NCBI GenBank assembly: GCA_947460575.1
Contig: CANHIJ010000008.1
Coordinates: 1 to 54,151, forward strand
Source of the DNA: Verrucomicrobiales bacterium
GTDB taxonomy: Bacteria > Verrucomicrobiota > Verrucomicrobiia > Verrucomicrobiales > V1-33
DNA: 54,151 nt
Direction: 5' to 3'
The notes under the pieces: model-generated
Seen by the model: the letters and a program-made list of their open reading frames with translations, nothing else
What the model was told of the DNA's origin: nothing
The model's database searches: none
Made by a program: the position numbers and the translations under genes
In this document: piece by piece, positions 1 to 7,450 of the stretch
How the letters are laid out: each line of letters begins with the position of its first letter
Position numbering within the stretch: the stretch's first letter is position 1

Positions 1-261
1 AACACAAAGATCACAAAAGGTTCGCCGCAAGGACCTCGCTTTTTCGGGTAAACCGCTGACGTTGAATGGCTCAACGAGACCGAACCGGCCCTCAAAGCAC
101 CACATTGCGAAACCCTTTTTGTGCTCTTTGTGTTCTTTGTGGTTACCCCCCTCAGCGGCCCCAGCCCCGCCTTGGCTCTGCAGGTATTCTCCGCGGTAAT
201 TAACCACAAAGGCCACAAAGGTCTGAGGGGGTTGGTTGTAGATGGTGTCTTTGTGTTCTCC
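1..261. repeat. CTTTGTG-type repeat cluster downstream of the GxxExxY gene
   Basis: This gene-free stretch holds several copies of a CTTTGTG/CACAAAG motif in both orientations, at about 1-20, 116-146, 200-221 and 245-261. The copy at 116-145 matches the copy at 665-694 in 27 of 30 bases, in direct orientation, and the two bracket the GxxExxY gene. I see no other gene here. My recollection is that such motifs often accompany GxxExxY genes in PVC and related genomes; the motif's function is unknown to me. Confidence 0.6.
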
Positions 262-276
262 GGGGCTGGATTAGTT

Positions 277-663
277 CTACAGCGCATACTTTTTGATTTC
301 GAACTTGAAGGAACCGAAGTTGATGAGCAGTCCGTGCTGGAGGCGGGCGGACTTCAAATAGCCCATGATTTGCGCGGTGTGTTCAGGGGCCAGCAGCTTG
401 ACCGCCTTCAGCTCTAGGATCAGCCAGCCCTCGACAAGAATGTCCGCATGGTAATCGCCAATCGCCGTCCCATCCTCGTCATAGACCCTGATTGGTTCCT
501 GCTGGCCGACCACCAGCCCGGCCTTTCGCAGTCGATGCGCCAACGCATTCTCATACACCTTCTCCAAATGCCCCGGTCCATGGTAAGCGTGAATGTCCCA
601 GCTTGTCTGCCTCACCCGGTCGCAAAATGACTTCACCTCGCCGTCAGTCTTAAAAGCTTTCAT
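277..663 (-). CDS. GxxExxY family protein
   Basis: A 128-residue protein of the GxxExxY family, whose biochemical role is not established; the fold is thought to be related to PD-(D/E)XK nucleases. The diagnostic motif is seen as GPGHLEKVYENAL near residues 28-40. It is followed by the usual Y-HADILVEG and LILELKAV segments, in which the Asp, Glu and Lys resemble a nuclease-like core, and the C-terminal GLLINFG strand. I chose the ATG at 661-663, giving the normal family length; an upstream extension would read through low-complexity sequence and a repeat. The gene stands alone between two 30-bp direct repeats (116-145 and 665-694), one ending two bases before the start codon, which suggests a mobile or recombining cassette. 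The family call is firm; function is not known. Confidence 0.85.
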   Translation of the reverse strand: MKAFKTDGEVKSFCDRVRQTSWDIHAYHGPGHLEKVYENALAHRLRKAGLVVGQQEPIRVYDEDGTAIGDYHADILVEGWLILELKAVKLLAPEHTAQIMGYLKSARLQHGLLINFGSFKFEIKKYAL

Positions 664-664
664 A

Positions 665-694
665 TTTTTGTGCACTCTGTGTTCTTTGGGGTTA
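665..694. repeat. 30-bp direct repeat, partner of 116-145
   Basis: This copy matches 116-145 in 27 of 30 positions, same orientation, with mismatches at repeat positions 10, 13 and 25. It lies just upstream of the GxxExxY start codon, so it could carry its promoter or be a recombination boundary. Confidence 0.65.
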
Positions 695-1029
695 AAAAAG
701 CTCCCGGGTTCCCCTCGGCGGCGGCGTTTGGGGTGGCGCAACGGTTGCGCCACCGCCACCGCAGGGTAATGAAGGTTGGCGAGCCGACCGCCTGGCGGGG
801 GCCAGGCGCAAAATTCCTTGCCCGGCGGCATCCCGCCACACAATTTTGCCGGGCCGAGGCGCTGAAAGAGTCCGCCGCGCCCCATTTTCTTCCATTTTCT
901 CCCACTGCCTCCCATTCTTCCCCTTGTTATTTTCCCGCATTTCCCCAAAGACAGTCTTCTCTTCTGTCGCGCCTTCCCCTAAGGTTTGCAGAGAAACGCG
1001 GCCGAGTGCCCTCCCAGGGGCAAAACTAC
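695..1029. other. Gene-free region with palindromes upstream of the cyclase gene
   Basis: No convincing gene is present. A perfect palindrome at 733-753 has 10-bp arms (GTGGCGCAAC) around a single base, resembling the REP-like palindromes found elsewhere in this window. A longer imperfect inverted repeat spans about 800-855, with AAAATT and AATTTT as inner arms. A pyrimidine-rich stretch covers about 885-960. The promoter of the cyclase operon is presumably here, but I cannot assign it. Confidence 0.5.
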
Positions 1030-1944
1030 ATGACTGACAACGATTTACGCCCAAGGCTGATCAGCTTAGCGGATGGATCCGAAGTGATCCTCCCCGAAAC
1101 TGCGATCATCGGCCGCAAGCCCGACAGCACCTTAGCCTTGGCCGACAACCGGGTCTCGCGCCGCCACTCCATGATCCGCCGCCAAGAGGACGACGCCTTC
1201 TGGTTTTACGACCTGGGGAGCTTCAACGGCAGCTACATCAACAAGGAACGGGTCACCACCACCCGGCAGCTCGAGCCCGGCGACGTCATCCGCATCTGCG
1301 ACTTCGAATACCGCTTCGAATTGCCCCAAGCGGAGCGCAGCCCCCGGAGCGACGCCCAGGACATGCAGGTCGTCCCGATGATCATCCTGGTCAGCGATAT
1401 CAAAGGCTTCACCCGCCTCTCCGAAATCCTTCCGCCCGACGAACTGGCCCAAGTGATTGGCTCGTGGTATTCGTATTGCGATCAAGTGCTGACCGAGCAC
1501 GGCGCCGCGATCGACAAATTCATTGGAGACGCGGTGCTGGCGTATTGGACGGACGTCAGTCCGAATGCCCGGCAGTGGGCCCTTTCGGCGGCCCGCTACC
1601 TGCGGGAGAGCTGCTCCCTGATCCAAGAGGAAATGAAGTGGACCTTCGAGCGCTACGACGTGGAATTCAGCAGCGGCGTGGCCCTCCACCTCGGCGAAGT
1701 CTCCTGGGGCCAGCTCGGCCAAGGCGGCCTCACCATGCTTGGAGACGCCGTCAACACCACCTTCCGCGTTCAAGCCCTCACCCGCCAACTCGGCAGCGAT
1801 ATCCTGGTCTCCTCCGACTTCCTCCACGGCTGGCCCGAGGGCATGAAACACGTGCGCTCCCTCGGCACCCACGCCCTCAAAGGCAAAGAAAACCCGGTAA
1901 ACATCTACGCGCTCGAAAGCGCCCCTGAACTCTTCGTCCGGTGA
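1030..1944 (+). CDS. FHA domain-containing class III adenylate/guanylate cyclase
   Basis: Predicted cytoplasmic nucleotide cyclase of 304 residues. Residues about 10-100 form an FHA phosphothreonine-binding domain (GRKP at 28-31, SRRHS at 43-47, NGSYI at 66-70). Residues about 115-300 are a class III cyclase catalytic domain: metal-binding Asp123 (VSDIKGFT) and Asp167 (FIGDAVLAYW), plus the GDAVNTTFRVQAL segment carrying the conserved transition-state Asn and Arg. These key residues look intact, so activity is plausible; whether ATP or GTP is used is unclear. I chose the ATG at 1030 because upstream in-frame sequence is low-complexity, palindrome-containing DNA. FHA domains bind phosphothreonine peptides, so input from a Ser/Thr kinase is likely, but none is encoded here. 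The stop overlaps the next gene's GTG by 4 bp, implying translational coupling. Confidence 0.9.
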   Translation: MTDNDLRPRLISLADGSEVILPETAIIGRKPDSTLALADNRVSRRHSMIRRQEDDAFWFYDLGSFNGSYINKERVTTTRQLEPGDVIRICDFEYRFELPQAERSPRSDAQDMQVVPMIILVSDIKGFTRLSEILPPDELAQVIGSWYSYCDQVLTEHGAAIDKFIGDAVLAYWTDVSPNARQWALSAARYLRESCSLIQEEMKWTFERYDVEFSSGVALHLGEVSWGQLGQGGLTMLGDAVNTTFRVQALTRQLGSDILVSSDFLHGWPEGMKHVRSLGTHALKGKENPVNIYALESAPELFVR

Positions 1945-3680
1945 GCGACCCCCTCCACTCCAAAAAACGCGAAGGTTGGCTCGGATTGGCCCTGACCGCG
2001 CTCCTCTGCCTCGGCTTTCTCTATTGGTGGTTCCGCCCCGCCCGCGAAACCTGGCAGCCCCACAGCACGGCTCAACTGGTGGCCCGCGCCCTCGCCGAAC
2101 CGGGCCTCGATCTGCCCCCGCAACGCCTCGTGATCGACTTCGACCTCATGGAGACCGCCATCCTCCAAGCCCGGCTGGCCATGATCCCCGAAAGCCTCGA
2201 AACCGCCGCCCGCATCGCCGACCCCCTCGTCCAAGCCCGCGCCATTCGCCAACTCGCCCAAGCTCAACTCCATCAGGACTCCAAACACCTCGGCGAGGCC
2301 TTGACCATGTGCGACCGCATCGGCGACCACGCCCTGCGCGCCCGCATGAAGGAGGAAATCCTCCTCCAAATCGCCATGCTGGGCTTCGCCGACGTCGTCA
2401 TGCCCGAAGCCAAAACCCCCTTGCTGCGCGCCCGCTTGGCCCGGCGCCTCGCGGAAACCGACGATCAAGAGGCCGCCCGCACCCTGCTCGCCGAACTGGA
2501 AGCGGCCTTGCCGACCTTGCCCACCGCCGAGGGCGCCGCCCTCCTTCCCGAACTGGCTTGGACCCGGGTCCACCTCGCCATCGCCGACGGCCCCCAGCAA
2601 GCCTTTGAAGCCATCCGCCGCCTCCCCGCCCCCGTTCAAGGGGAACTCTGGCTCGACCTCTTCCGCGTCTGCTTCGGCCGGGGCGATTCCGCGGCCGCGG
2701 ATTCCGCCGCGGTGGCCGCCCAGGTCACCGACCCCGCTTTGCGCCGCCAAATCGAACTCGAAGCCCTCCAATCTAACATCCCCCTGCGCGAGGCTTCCGC
2801 CATCCTGGCCGAACTCCAACAAGAACGGCAAGCCGCCGCGCCCGGCGCCGACCAAATCCACGCCCTCCTCCAGTTGGCCGACGCCCACCGCCGCACTTCT
2901 GGCGCCGAGGCCGCCGCCATCCCCCTCCACACCGCCCTCCAGGCCGTTCAATCCCTCGCCGACCCCGTCGAGCGCGCCTCCCTCCTGGCTCAGTTGGCCG
3001 AAGTCCTCCCCGACGCCCTGCTCTTCGCTGAGTCCAAACAGGCCCTCCTCGACGCCACGGCCGCCGCCCGCACCGTGGTGGCCCCCGACCAGCGCCTCCC
3101 CCTCCTCATCCTCATCCTCCGCCACGCCTTCAACACTGGCGAAATCAAAGCCGCCGCTGACCTCGCCGCCGAAGCCCTCGAGCTCGCCCCCAAAGTCGCG
3201 CTCGCCCCCCCGCTCCTCCAGGAACTGGCCGATTTCCTCACCCGCCTGGGCGATTGGCCCGCCGCCCTCAGCCTCCTCCCCCCTGCCACCCCAACCGCCC
3301 CTCCCGGTTCCCCACCCAGCGTTTCCTCCCCCCCCGATTCTCCTTCCCCGCGCCAGCTCCTCCTCGACGCCATCGCCACCACCGCCGCTGAAGACGCCAT
3401 CGGCTACGACCCCTCCGACCCGCCCAGCCGCGGCGAGCCGCTCGATCGCATCCGCAACCGCGCTGTCGCGGACGAAGTCGGCGCCGCCGCCTACCTCCCC
3501 GCCATCCCCGTCGGCTTCCTGCGCGCCCGCGCTACCCTGGCCCTCGCCAAGGGTCGCCTGCTCCCCCCCCTCCCCGCCAGCGAAACTTCCCAGCCTTCCG
3601 ATCTCGACCCCGCGCTCCTCCTTGGCCAAGACCCTCCCGTCCCCCTCCTCCCCGCCGCGCCCTCCCCGGATCAACCCTAG
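1941..3680 (+). CDS. Membrane-anchored alpha-helical repeat protein, function unknown
   Basis: A 579-residue protein starting at a GTG that overlaps the cyclase stop codon. After a short charged N-terminus there is one hydrophobic segment at about residues 12-32 (LALTALLCLGFLYWWF), followed by about 450 residues rich in Ala, Leu, Glu and Arg with regularly spaced helices, resembling TPR- or HEAT-like solenoids. A Pro/Ser-rich linker sits near residues 445-470. I recognise no catalytic motif. Coupling to the FHA-cyclase suggests it belongs to the same signalling unit, perhaps as an anchored scaffold. The coding strand is strikingly C-rich. Reading frame, coupling and membrane anchor are visible; the solenoid and scaffold role are inference. 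Confidence 0.75.
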   Translation: MSDPLHSKKREGWLGLALTALLCLGFLYWWFRPARETWQPHSTAQLVARALAEPGLDLPPQRLVIDFDLMETAILQARLAMIPESLETAARIADPLVQARAIRQLAQAQLHQDSKHLGEALTMCDRIGDHALRARMKEEILLQIAMLGFADVVMPEAKTPLLRARLARRLAETDDQEAARTLLAELEAALPTLPTAEGAALLPELAWTRVHLAIADGPQQAFEAIRRLPAPVQGELWLDLFRVCFGRGDSAAADSAAVAAQVTDPALRRQIELEALQSNIPLREASAILAELQQERQAAAPGADQIHALLQLADAHRRTSGAEAAAIPLHTALQAVQSLADPVERASLLAQLAEVLPDALLFAESKQALLDATAAARTVVAPDQRLPLLILILRHAFNTGEIKAAADLAAEALELAPKVALAPPLLQELADFLTRLGDWPAALSLLPPATPTAPPGSPPSVSSPPDSPSPRQLLLDAIATTAAEDAIGYDPSDPPSRGEPLDRIRNRAVADEVGAAAYLPAIPVGFLRARATLALAKGRLLPPLPASETSQPSDLDPALLLGQDPPVPLLPAAPSPDQP

Positions 3681-4591
3681 CCGTGCGGCACCGCCACCAG
3701 GTCGGCATCGCGGAACGACGCCGGGTCTTCAATCGGCTCCAAGTGCGTCAGCACCTGCAAGCGCGGCACCGCCGCCCGCAGGGCCTCCTCCAATTCCTCC
3801 GCCAAATCGTGCCCGCGCTGCACCGTCCATTCCCCCGGCACCAACAAGTGCACCGACATAAAACGGCGCACCCCAGCCTCCCTCGTCCGCAACGCGTGCC
3901 AGTGTAGCCCTTGGGCCTCGTAGCTCGCCAGCACTGCCTTGATCTTCCCCAGTTCCTCCGCGGGCACCACCGTGTCCATCAAACCCAGCATCGACTGCCG
4001 CAGCAGGCCCACCCCAGTAAACACAATGTGGAAAGCCAGGATCAACCCCAGCGCCGGGTCCAGCCACGCCCAACCGGTCGCCTTCACTAAAAGCAGCCCC
4101 CCCACCGCCGCCACCGACGTCCAGACATCGGACATCAAGTGCTGCCCATCCGCCTTCAAGGCCACGCTGTGGTAGCGCCGCGCCGCCCGCAAGAGCAGCC
4201 GCGCCACCCACAAATTGATCGCCGACGCCCCCACCGAAACCATCAGGCCCGCCGTCAGCCCCGTCAGCGCCGCCGGATGAAAAAACCGCTCCACCGCGTT
4301 CCACCCAATCCCCGCCGCCGCCACTAAAATCAGCGCCCCCTCCACCCCCCCAGCAAAATACTCCACCTTAGTGTGCCCGTAGGGATGCTCGTCGTCGGCC
4401 GGGCGCGCCGACACCGTCACCGACGCCACCGCCACCAAGGCCGCCGCCAGATTGGCCACCGACTCCAGGGCGTCCGAAAGCAAAGTCACCGACCCCGTGA
4501 GGTGCCAAGCCACCAATTTCAGCACAAACGTCGCCACCGCGGCCCCCACCGAGAGCAAGGCAAAGCGGGTCACAGGCGAAGCGGGAATCAT
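3677..4591 (-). CDS. Cation diffusion facilitator (CDF) family transporter
   Basis: Inner-membrane divalent metal cation/proton antiporter of 304 residues. The N-terminal 210 residues hold about six hydrophobic segments, then a cytoplasmic metal-sensing domain. Family signatures: SDALESVAN at 39-47 in TM2, EHPYGHTK at about 68-75 in the loop, and ADGQHLMSD in TM5 with His151 and Asp155. In TM2 the metal-site positions read as Glu43 and Asn47 rather than the Asp/Asp or His/Asp of well-studied members; I recall SDALES-type CDFs being common, but the metal cannot be inferred. The start at 4591 (MIPASP) begins just before the first membrane helix. The stop shares the tetranucleotide CTAG (3677-3680) with the stop of the convergent gene. 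No partner genes suggest the substrate. Confidence 0.92.
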   Translation of the reverse strand: MIPASPVTRFALLSVGAAVATFVLKLVAWHLTGSVTLLSDALESVANLAAALVAVASVTVSARPADDEHPYGHTKVEYFAGGVEGALILVAAAGIGWNAVERFFHPAALTGLTAGLMVSVGASAINLWVARLLLRAARRYHSVALKADGQHLMSDVWTSVAAVGGLLLVKATGWAWLDPALGLILAFHIVFTGVGLLRQSMLGLMDTVVPAEELGKIKAVLASYEAQGLHWHALRTREAGVRRFMSVHLLVPGEWTVQRGHDLAEELEEALRAAVPRLQVLTHLEPIEDPASFRDADLVAVPHG

Positions 4592-4791
4592 CCCCCGAGA
4601 CTCCCCCCGCTCGCCACCCAATGCAACCCCGCGCCCACTGCGCCGCACCTGCATTTAACCCAAAAAGCGAACTGAGCCCTGCAGGGGCGACCGAATCGGA
4701 GGGCCCCATCGCGCACTTTTCCATGACATTTGGACGCCGTGCCATGACATTTGGGCACTGTGGGGTGCCCCGTTGGGGCGAAAAGGATTGT

Positions 4792-4881
4792 GACTTATGC
4801 CGCGCCAGGGCAACCCCGGAGGACTCATGCGGAGCCAAGGCAACCCCAGAGGACTTATGCCGCGCCAGGGCAACCCCGGAG
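4792..4881. repeat. 30-bp tandem repeat, three copies
   Basis: Three head-to-tail units start at 4792, 4822 and 4852. The first and third look identical over the unit; the middle differs at a handful of positions. Each contains a GCCANGGCAACCCC-like core. There are no spacers, so this is not a CRISPR array. It could be iteron-like or simply a minisatellite. Confidence 0.8.
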
Positions 4882-4892
4882 GGGTTATCCAT

Positions 4893-5104
4893 GACTAGCC
4901 GGGGGTTTCAACCCCCGGTTTGTCAGGCGCTATTGCCCCAGCCACAGCGTGGCTGCCCAATGCTCGGTCGACCCGCGGGCAGCTTGGCGGGCGCCGACGC
5001 GCTTGGCGGGCCCCGCCGCAAGGATCGACCCAGCATGGGGCAACCGCTTCGCGGTTGGGGGCATTTGGCTTCGATGTCCCGGGGGTTAAAACCCCCGGCT
5101 AGTC
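4893..5104. repeat. 212-bp module bounded by 16-bp perfect inverted repeats
   Basis: GACTAGCCGGGGGTTT at 4893-4908 is exactly inverted at 5089-5104. Each end is part of a palindrome (4899-4918 and 5079-5098, arms CCGGGGGTT/AACCCCCGG). Inside are CAGCCAC-AGC-GTGGCTG (4939-4955) and CAACCGC-TTC-GCGGTTG (5041-5057), both 7-bp arms with 3-nt loops, typical of REP-like elements. It encodes no protein I can support, so it looks like a non-autonomous repeat. Confidence 0.7.
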
Positions 5105-5109
5105 GTGGA

Positions 5110-5126
5110 GAACCGCTCTGCGGTTC
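5110..5126. repeat. REP-like palindrome
   Basis: GAACCGC-TCT-GCGGTTC: 7-bp perfect arms and a 3-nt loop, closely related to the palindrome at 5041-5057. It sits between the 212-bp module and the 121-bp element. Confidence 0.7.
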
Positions 5127-5129
5127 GTA

Positions 5130-5250
5130 GACGTGCCCGCAAAAAGTATTTTTATATTTGTTATAGACCCTTTTTGATTTTGCAACTCACTGGAAATCAA
5201 TTCCAAAATACTCGTAAATAAGACGATTTTGGACTTTTTGCGGGGACGTC
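5130..5250. mobile_element. 121-bp AT-rich element with 18-bp terminal inverted repeats (MITE-like)
   Basis: The left end at 5130-5147 and the inverted right end at 5233-5250 match in 17 of 18 positions (GACGTSCCCGCAAAAAGT, S marking the mismatch). The roughly 85-bp interior is much more AT-rich than its surroundings. I see no clear target-site duplication and no transposase. A MITE-like element is one reading; an AT-rich unwinding region or a large cruciform-forming site is another. Confidence 0.45.
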
Positions 5251-5252
5251 TT

Positions 5253-5276
5253 GGCAGGGATGCCAGCGCGGCAGCC
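5253..5276. repeat. Interspersed repeat, copy A
   Basis: Begins GGCAGGGATGCCAGC and continues with the same eight bases as copy B at 34263-34285; a short A-rich run follows both. Over 23 bases the copies differ at one position. Both lie in gene-free repeat blocks about 29 kb apart. Confidence 0.7.
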
Positions 5277-5407
5277 CCAAAAAAGGCTACGTACAAAGCG
5301 AAGGCCACCCGCGAATCGAAAGCCACCCGCGCCAGGGCTCCGCGCCCATCGAATACGATAGTCAACTCGCGATTTTATAATAAGCTAGGAAGCTCCCGTT
5401 TTGAGGA

Positions 5408-7450
5408 TTAGAGCTGGCCCGCGAGGCTGCGGATGAGGGGGGTGAGGAGGGCGTCGGAGGGGGAGGGCGCCGGGGTGCCGTTGATTTCGCGGCTGGAGCG
5501 GAAGCCGTCTTCGAAGAGGCGGCGCTGGAGGTCGGCGGTGGTGGTGGGGTCGCTGAAGCCGATGCTGAATTCGTGGTTCACGCGGAGGCTGAGGCGGTCG
5601 AAGTTGGCGGAGCCGACGCAGGCCCAGCCGTCGTAGAGGGCGGCTTTGATGTGGGACATGCCTGGGCGGAGGAAGACGCGGATGCCGTGGCGGCGGAGGA
5701 GGGGGATGAGGGCGCGGTTGTTGGCGGCCATGACGGCGTTGTCGTTGGTGGCGGGGAAGACGATGCGGACGTCGACGCCGCGGTGGCGGGCCGCGATCAG
5801 GGCGGCGAGGAAGGCGTGGTCGCTGAGGTAGGCGTTTTCGAGCCAGGCGCGCTGGCGGCAGCGGGCGAGGGCGGTGAGTTGAGCGGAGGCGATTTCGTGG
5901 TGCCAAGCGCTGGTGTAGAGCGGTTGGACGGGAAAGGCGCCTGGGGGGGCTGGGGGCGGGGTCGGGGAAGGGCGAGCGCGGTGGAAGGCTTCGGCGAGGT
6001 CGCCGCCCCAGCTGTGGCGGGCCCAGGCGCGGGCGAAGTCGTGTTCGATGACTTGGACGAGGGGACCGCGGACCTGGAGCATGAGGTCGTGCCAGTCGTA
6101 GCGGTATTCGCGGCCGATGTTCATGCCGCCAAGCCAGGCGACTTGGTGGTCGATGGCGATGATTTTGGTGTGGGAGGCGGTGAGTCCGGACATGGGCATG
6201 GTGCGGACTTGGATCTGGGACTGGAGGCGGAGGTAGGCGGCGATGTCATCGGGAGGGGTGAAATCGGAGCGGCTGGGGCTGTGGGCCGGGGGAGCGGCGG
6301 CGGCGGAGAGGGAGGCGGATTCGTCGAAGAGGACGCGGATGCGGAGGCCCTCGCGGGAGCGTTTTTTCATGAGGTCGGCGAGGGTGATGGCGTAGTCGTC
6401 GGTGTCGAAGATGTAGAGTTGGAGGTCGAGGGAGTGCTGGGCTTCCTGGAGGGCTTGGGTGAAGGCGGGGAAGAACGCGTCGCCGCCGAGTTGGAGTTGG
6501 AGGGAGGCGGCGCTGGGGGGTGAGGAGGTGAGTTTGGCGAGGTCGTGTTGCCAGGCGTGGAGGTCCATGGGGGGGGCCTGGGCGAGTGGGGGGGGAGGGG
6601 AGGTGGGGAAGTGGTCGAAGAGGTGGTCGAGGCCGGCGCGGGAGATGCTGGTGGCGCTGGCGGCGAGGCGGGCGGCGGTGGAGAAGGGGTTGCGGAGGAG
6701 CGCGAGGACGTTGCTGCGCCAAAGGAAGCTGGAGATTTGGCGGACGGCGTGGTTGCCGTTGGTCCAGGAGGCGAGGAGGAGGTCCTGGCGCTCGGGAGGG
6801 ACGGAGAGGAAGACGAGGCGGCGGGCTTGGTGGTCGAGGTAGGCGAGTTCGGGGAAGGTGCCGGTGAGGAAGAGGGCGGGGCCGGTTTGTCCGCCGGGGT
6901 GGTCGAGGGCGTCGCCGCGGAGGGTGAAGACCTCTTGGGCGAGTTCGCGGGCCTGGAGGGTGCGGGTGATGGTGAGGCCTGAGGGGCGCTGTTCGAGGGT
7001 CGTGAGGTGGCCCTGCTGGGCGAGGCGATGGGCGATGAGTTGACGGCCGCCGGCGAGGATGAGGGTGCCGTGGGCGGGGTTGGGGGGGGCGAGACGCAGG
7101 GCGAGGGCGTCGGCAGTGCGGCGCCAGACGTCGGGGCCGAAGACGGGGAGGGGACGGGCCTTTTTGCGGGGAGCGGCTTGGCTGGATGGGGCGGCGCGGG
7201 GGTCGGGCTGGAAGCGGAGGGCGGCGGTGGGGGCTCCGTCGAGGGGGCCGGTGGCGAAGGCGTCGCGGCCGGGGAGGAGGAAGCGGAGAGTGAGGAGGTG
7301 GCCGTCGGGGGAGAGGTGGGCGCGGACCGCTTTTTGGGTGGCTTGGCGGAGGTCGCGGGCTTGGGCGGTGGGGGCGGCGAGGCGGCAGGAGGGGAGGGCC
7401 AGGAAGGCCAGGAGGGCGAGGGCGAGCGGGAGCTGGATTAGCTGGCCCAT
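5408..7450 (-). CDS. Lipoprotein with two phospholipase D (HKD) motifs, cardiolipin synthase-like
   Basis: A 680-residue secreted protein. The N-terminus has a hydrophobic signal with lipobox LPSC (Cys22), so it is probably a lipoprotein. Residues about 30-300 form a region I do not recognise. The PLD half carries two HxK-x4-D motifs, at His427 (HTKIIAIDH) and His600 (HIKAALYDG), each followed by a G-SAN/GGMN segment, as in cardiolipin synthases and other PLD phosphatidyltransferases. Typical cardiolipin synthases are near 480 residues and membrane-anchored, so the extra N-terminal domain and lipid anchor are unusual. The ATG at 7450 overlaps the end of the upstream UbiA gene by 13 bp, implying co-translation. 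Likely chemistry is phosphodiester transfer or hydrolysis on a lipid; the true substrate is not evident. Confidence 0.85.
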   Translation of the reverse strand: MGQLIQLPLALALLAFLALPSCRLAAPTAQARDLRQATQKAVRAHLSPDGHLLTLRFLLPGRDAFATGPLDGAPTAALRFQPDPRAAPSSQAAPRKKARPLPVFGPDVWRRTADALALRLAPPNPAHGTLILAGGRQLIAHRLAQQGHLTTLEQRPSGLTITRTLQARELAQEVFTLRGDALDHPGGQTGPALFLTGTFPELAYLDHQARRLVFLSVPPERQDLLLASWTNGNHAVRQISSFLWRSNVLALLRNPFSTAARLAASATSISRAGLDHLFDHFPTSPPPPLAQAPPMDLHAWQHDLAKLTSSPPSAASLQLQLGGDAFFPAFTQALQEAQHSLDLQLYIFDTDDYAITLADLMKKRSREGLRIRVLFDESASLSAAAAPPAHSPSRSDFTPPDDIAAYLRLQSQIQVRTMPMSGLTASHTKIIAIDHQVAWLGGMNIGREYRYDWHDLMLQVRGPLVQVIEHDFARAWARHSWGGDLAEAFHRARPSPTPPPAPPGAFPVQPLYTSAWHHEIASAQLTALARCRQRAWLENAYLSDHAFLAALIAARHRGVDVRIVFPATNDNAVMAANNRALIPLLRRHGIRVFLRPGMSHIKAALYDGWACVGSANFDRLSLRVNHEFSIGFSDPTTTADLQRRLFEDGFRSSREINGTPAPSPSDALLTPLIRSLAGQL

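Larger units (their letters stand above)
4592..5407. other. 816-bp gene-free block with nested repeats; candidate replication origin or repeat hot spot
   Basis: No credible gene lies here. In order it holds a GCCCC-GTT-GGGGC palindrome (4767-4779), a 30-bp tandem triplicate, a 212-bp inverted-repeat module, several 7-bp-arm palindromes with 3-nt loops, an AT-rich 121-bp element with inverted ends, and a repeat also present near 34.27 kb. The + strand shifts from C-rich to G-rich across the block, regardless of gene orientation (see findings). One sequence, TTATCC at 4885-4890, partly resembles a DnaA box; a cluster of boxes is not visible. Confidence 0.4.

Noticed and set aside
1905-3674. A 589-codon minus-strand open frame
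   Set aside because: Antisense to the helical-repeat protein, Gly-rich, no domain; the plus-strand frame has a membrane anchor and coupled start.
4792-4881. CRISPR array
   Set aside because: The 30-bp units are contiguous with no spacers and no cas genes are nearby.
5130-5250. Integron attC site
   Set aside because: The length fits, but the ends do not show the RYYYAAC/GTTRRRY core sites and there is no integrase.
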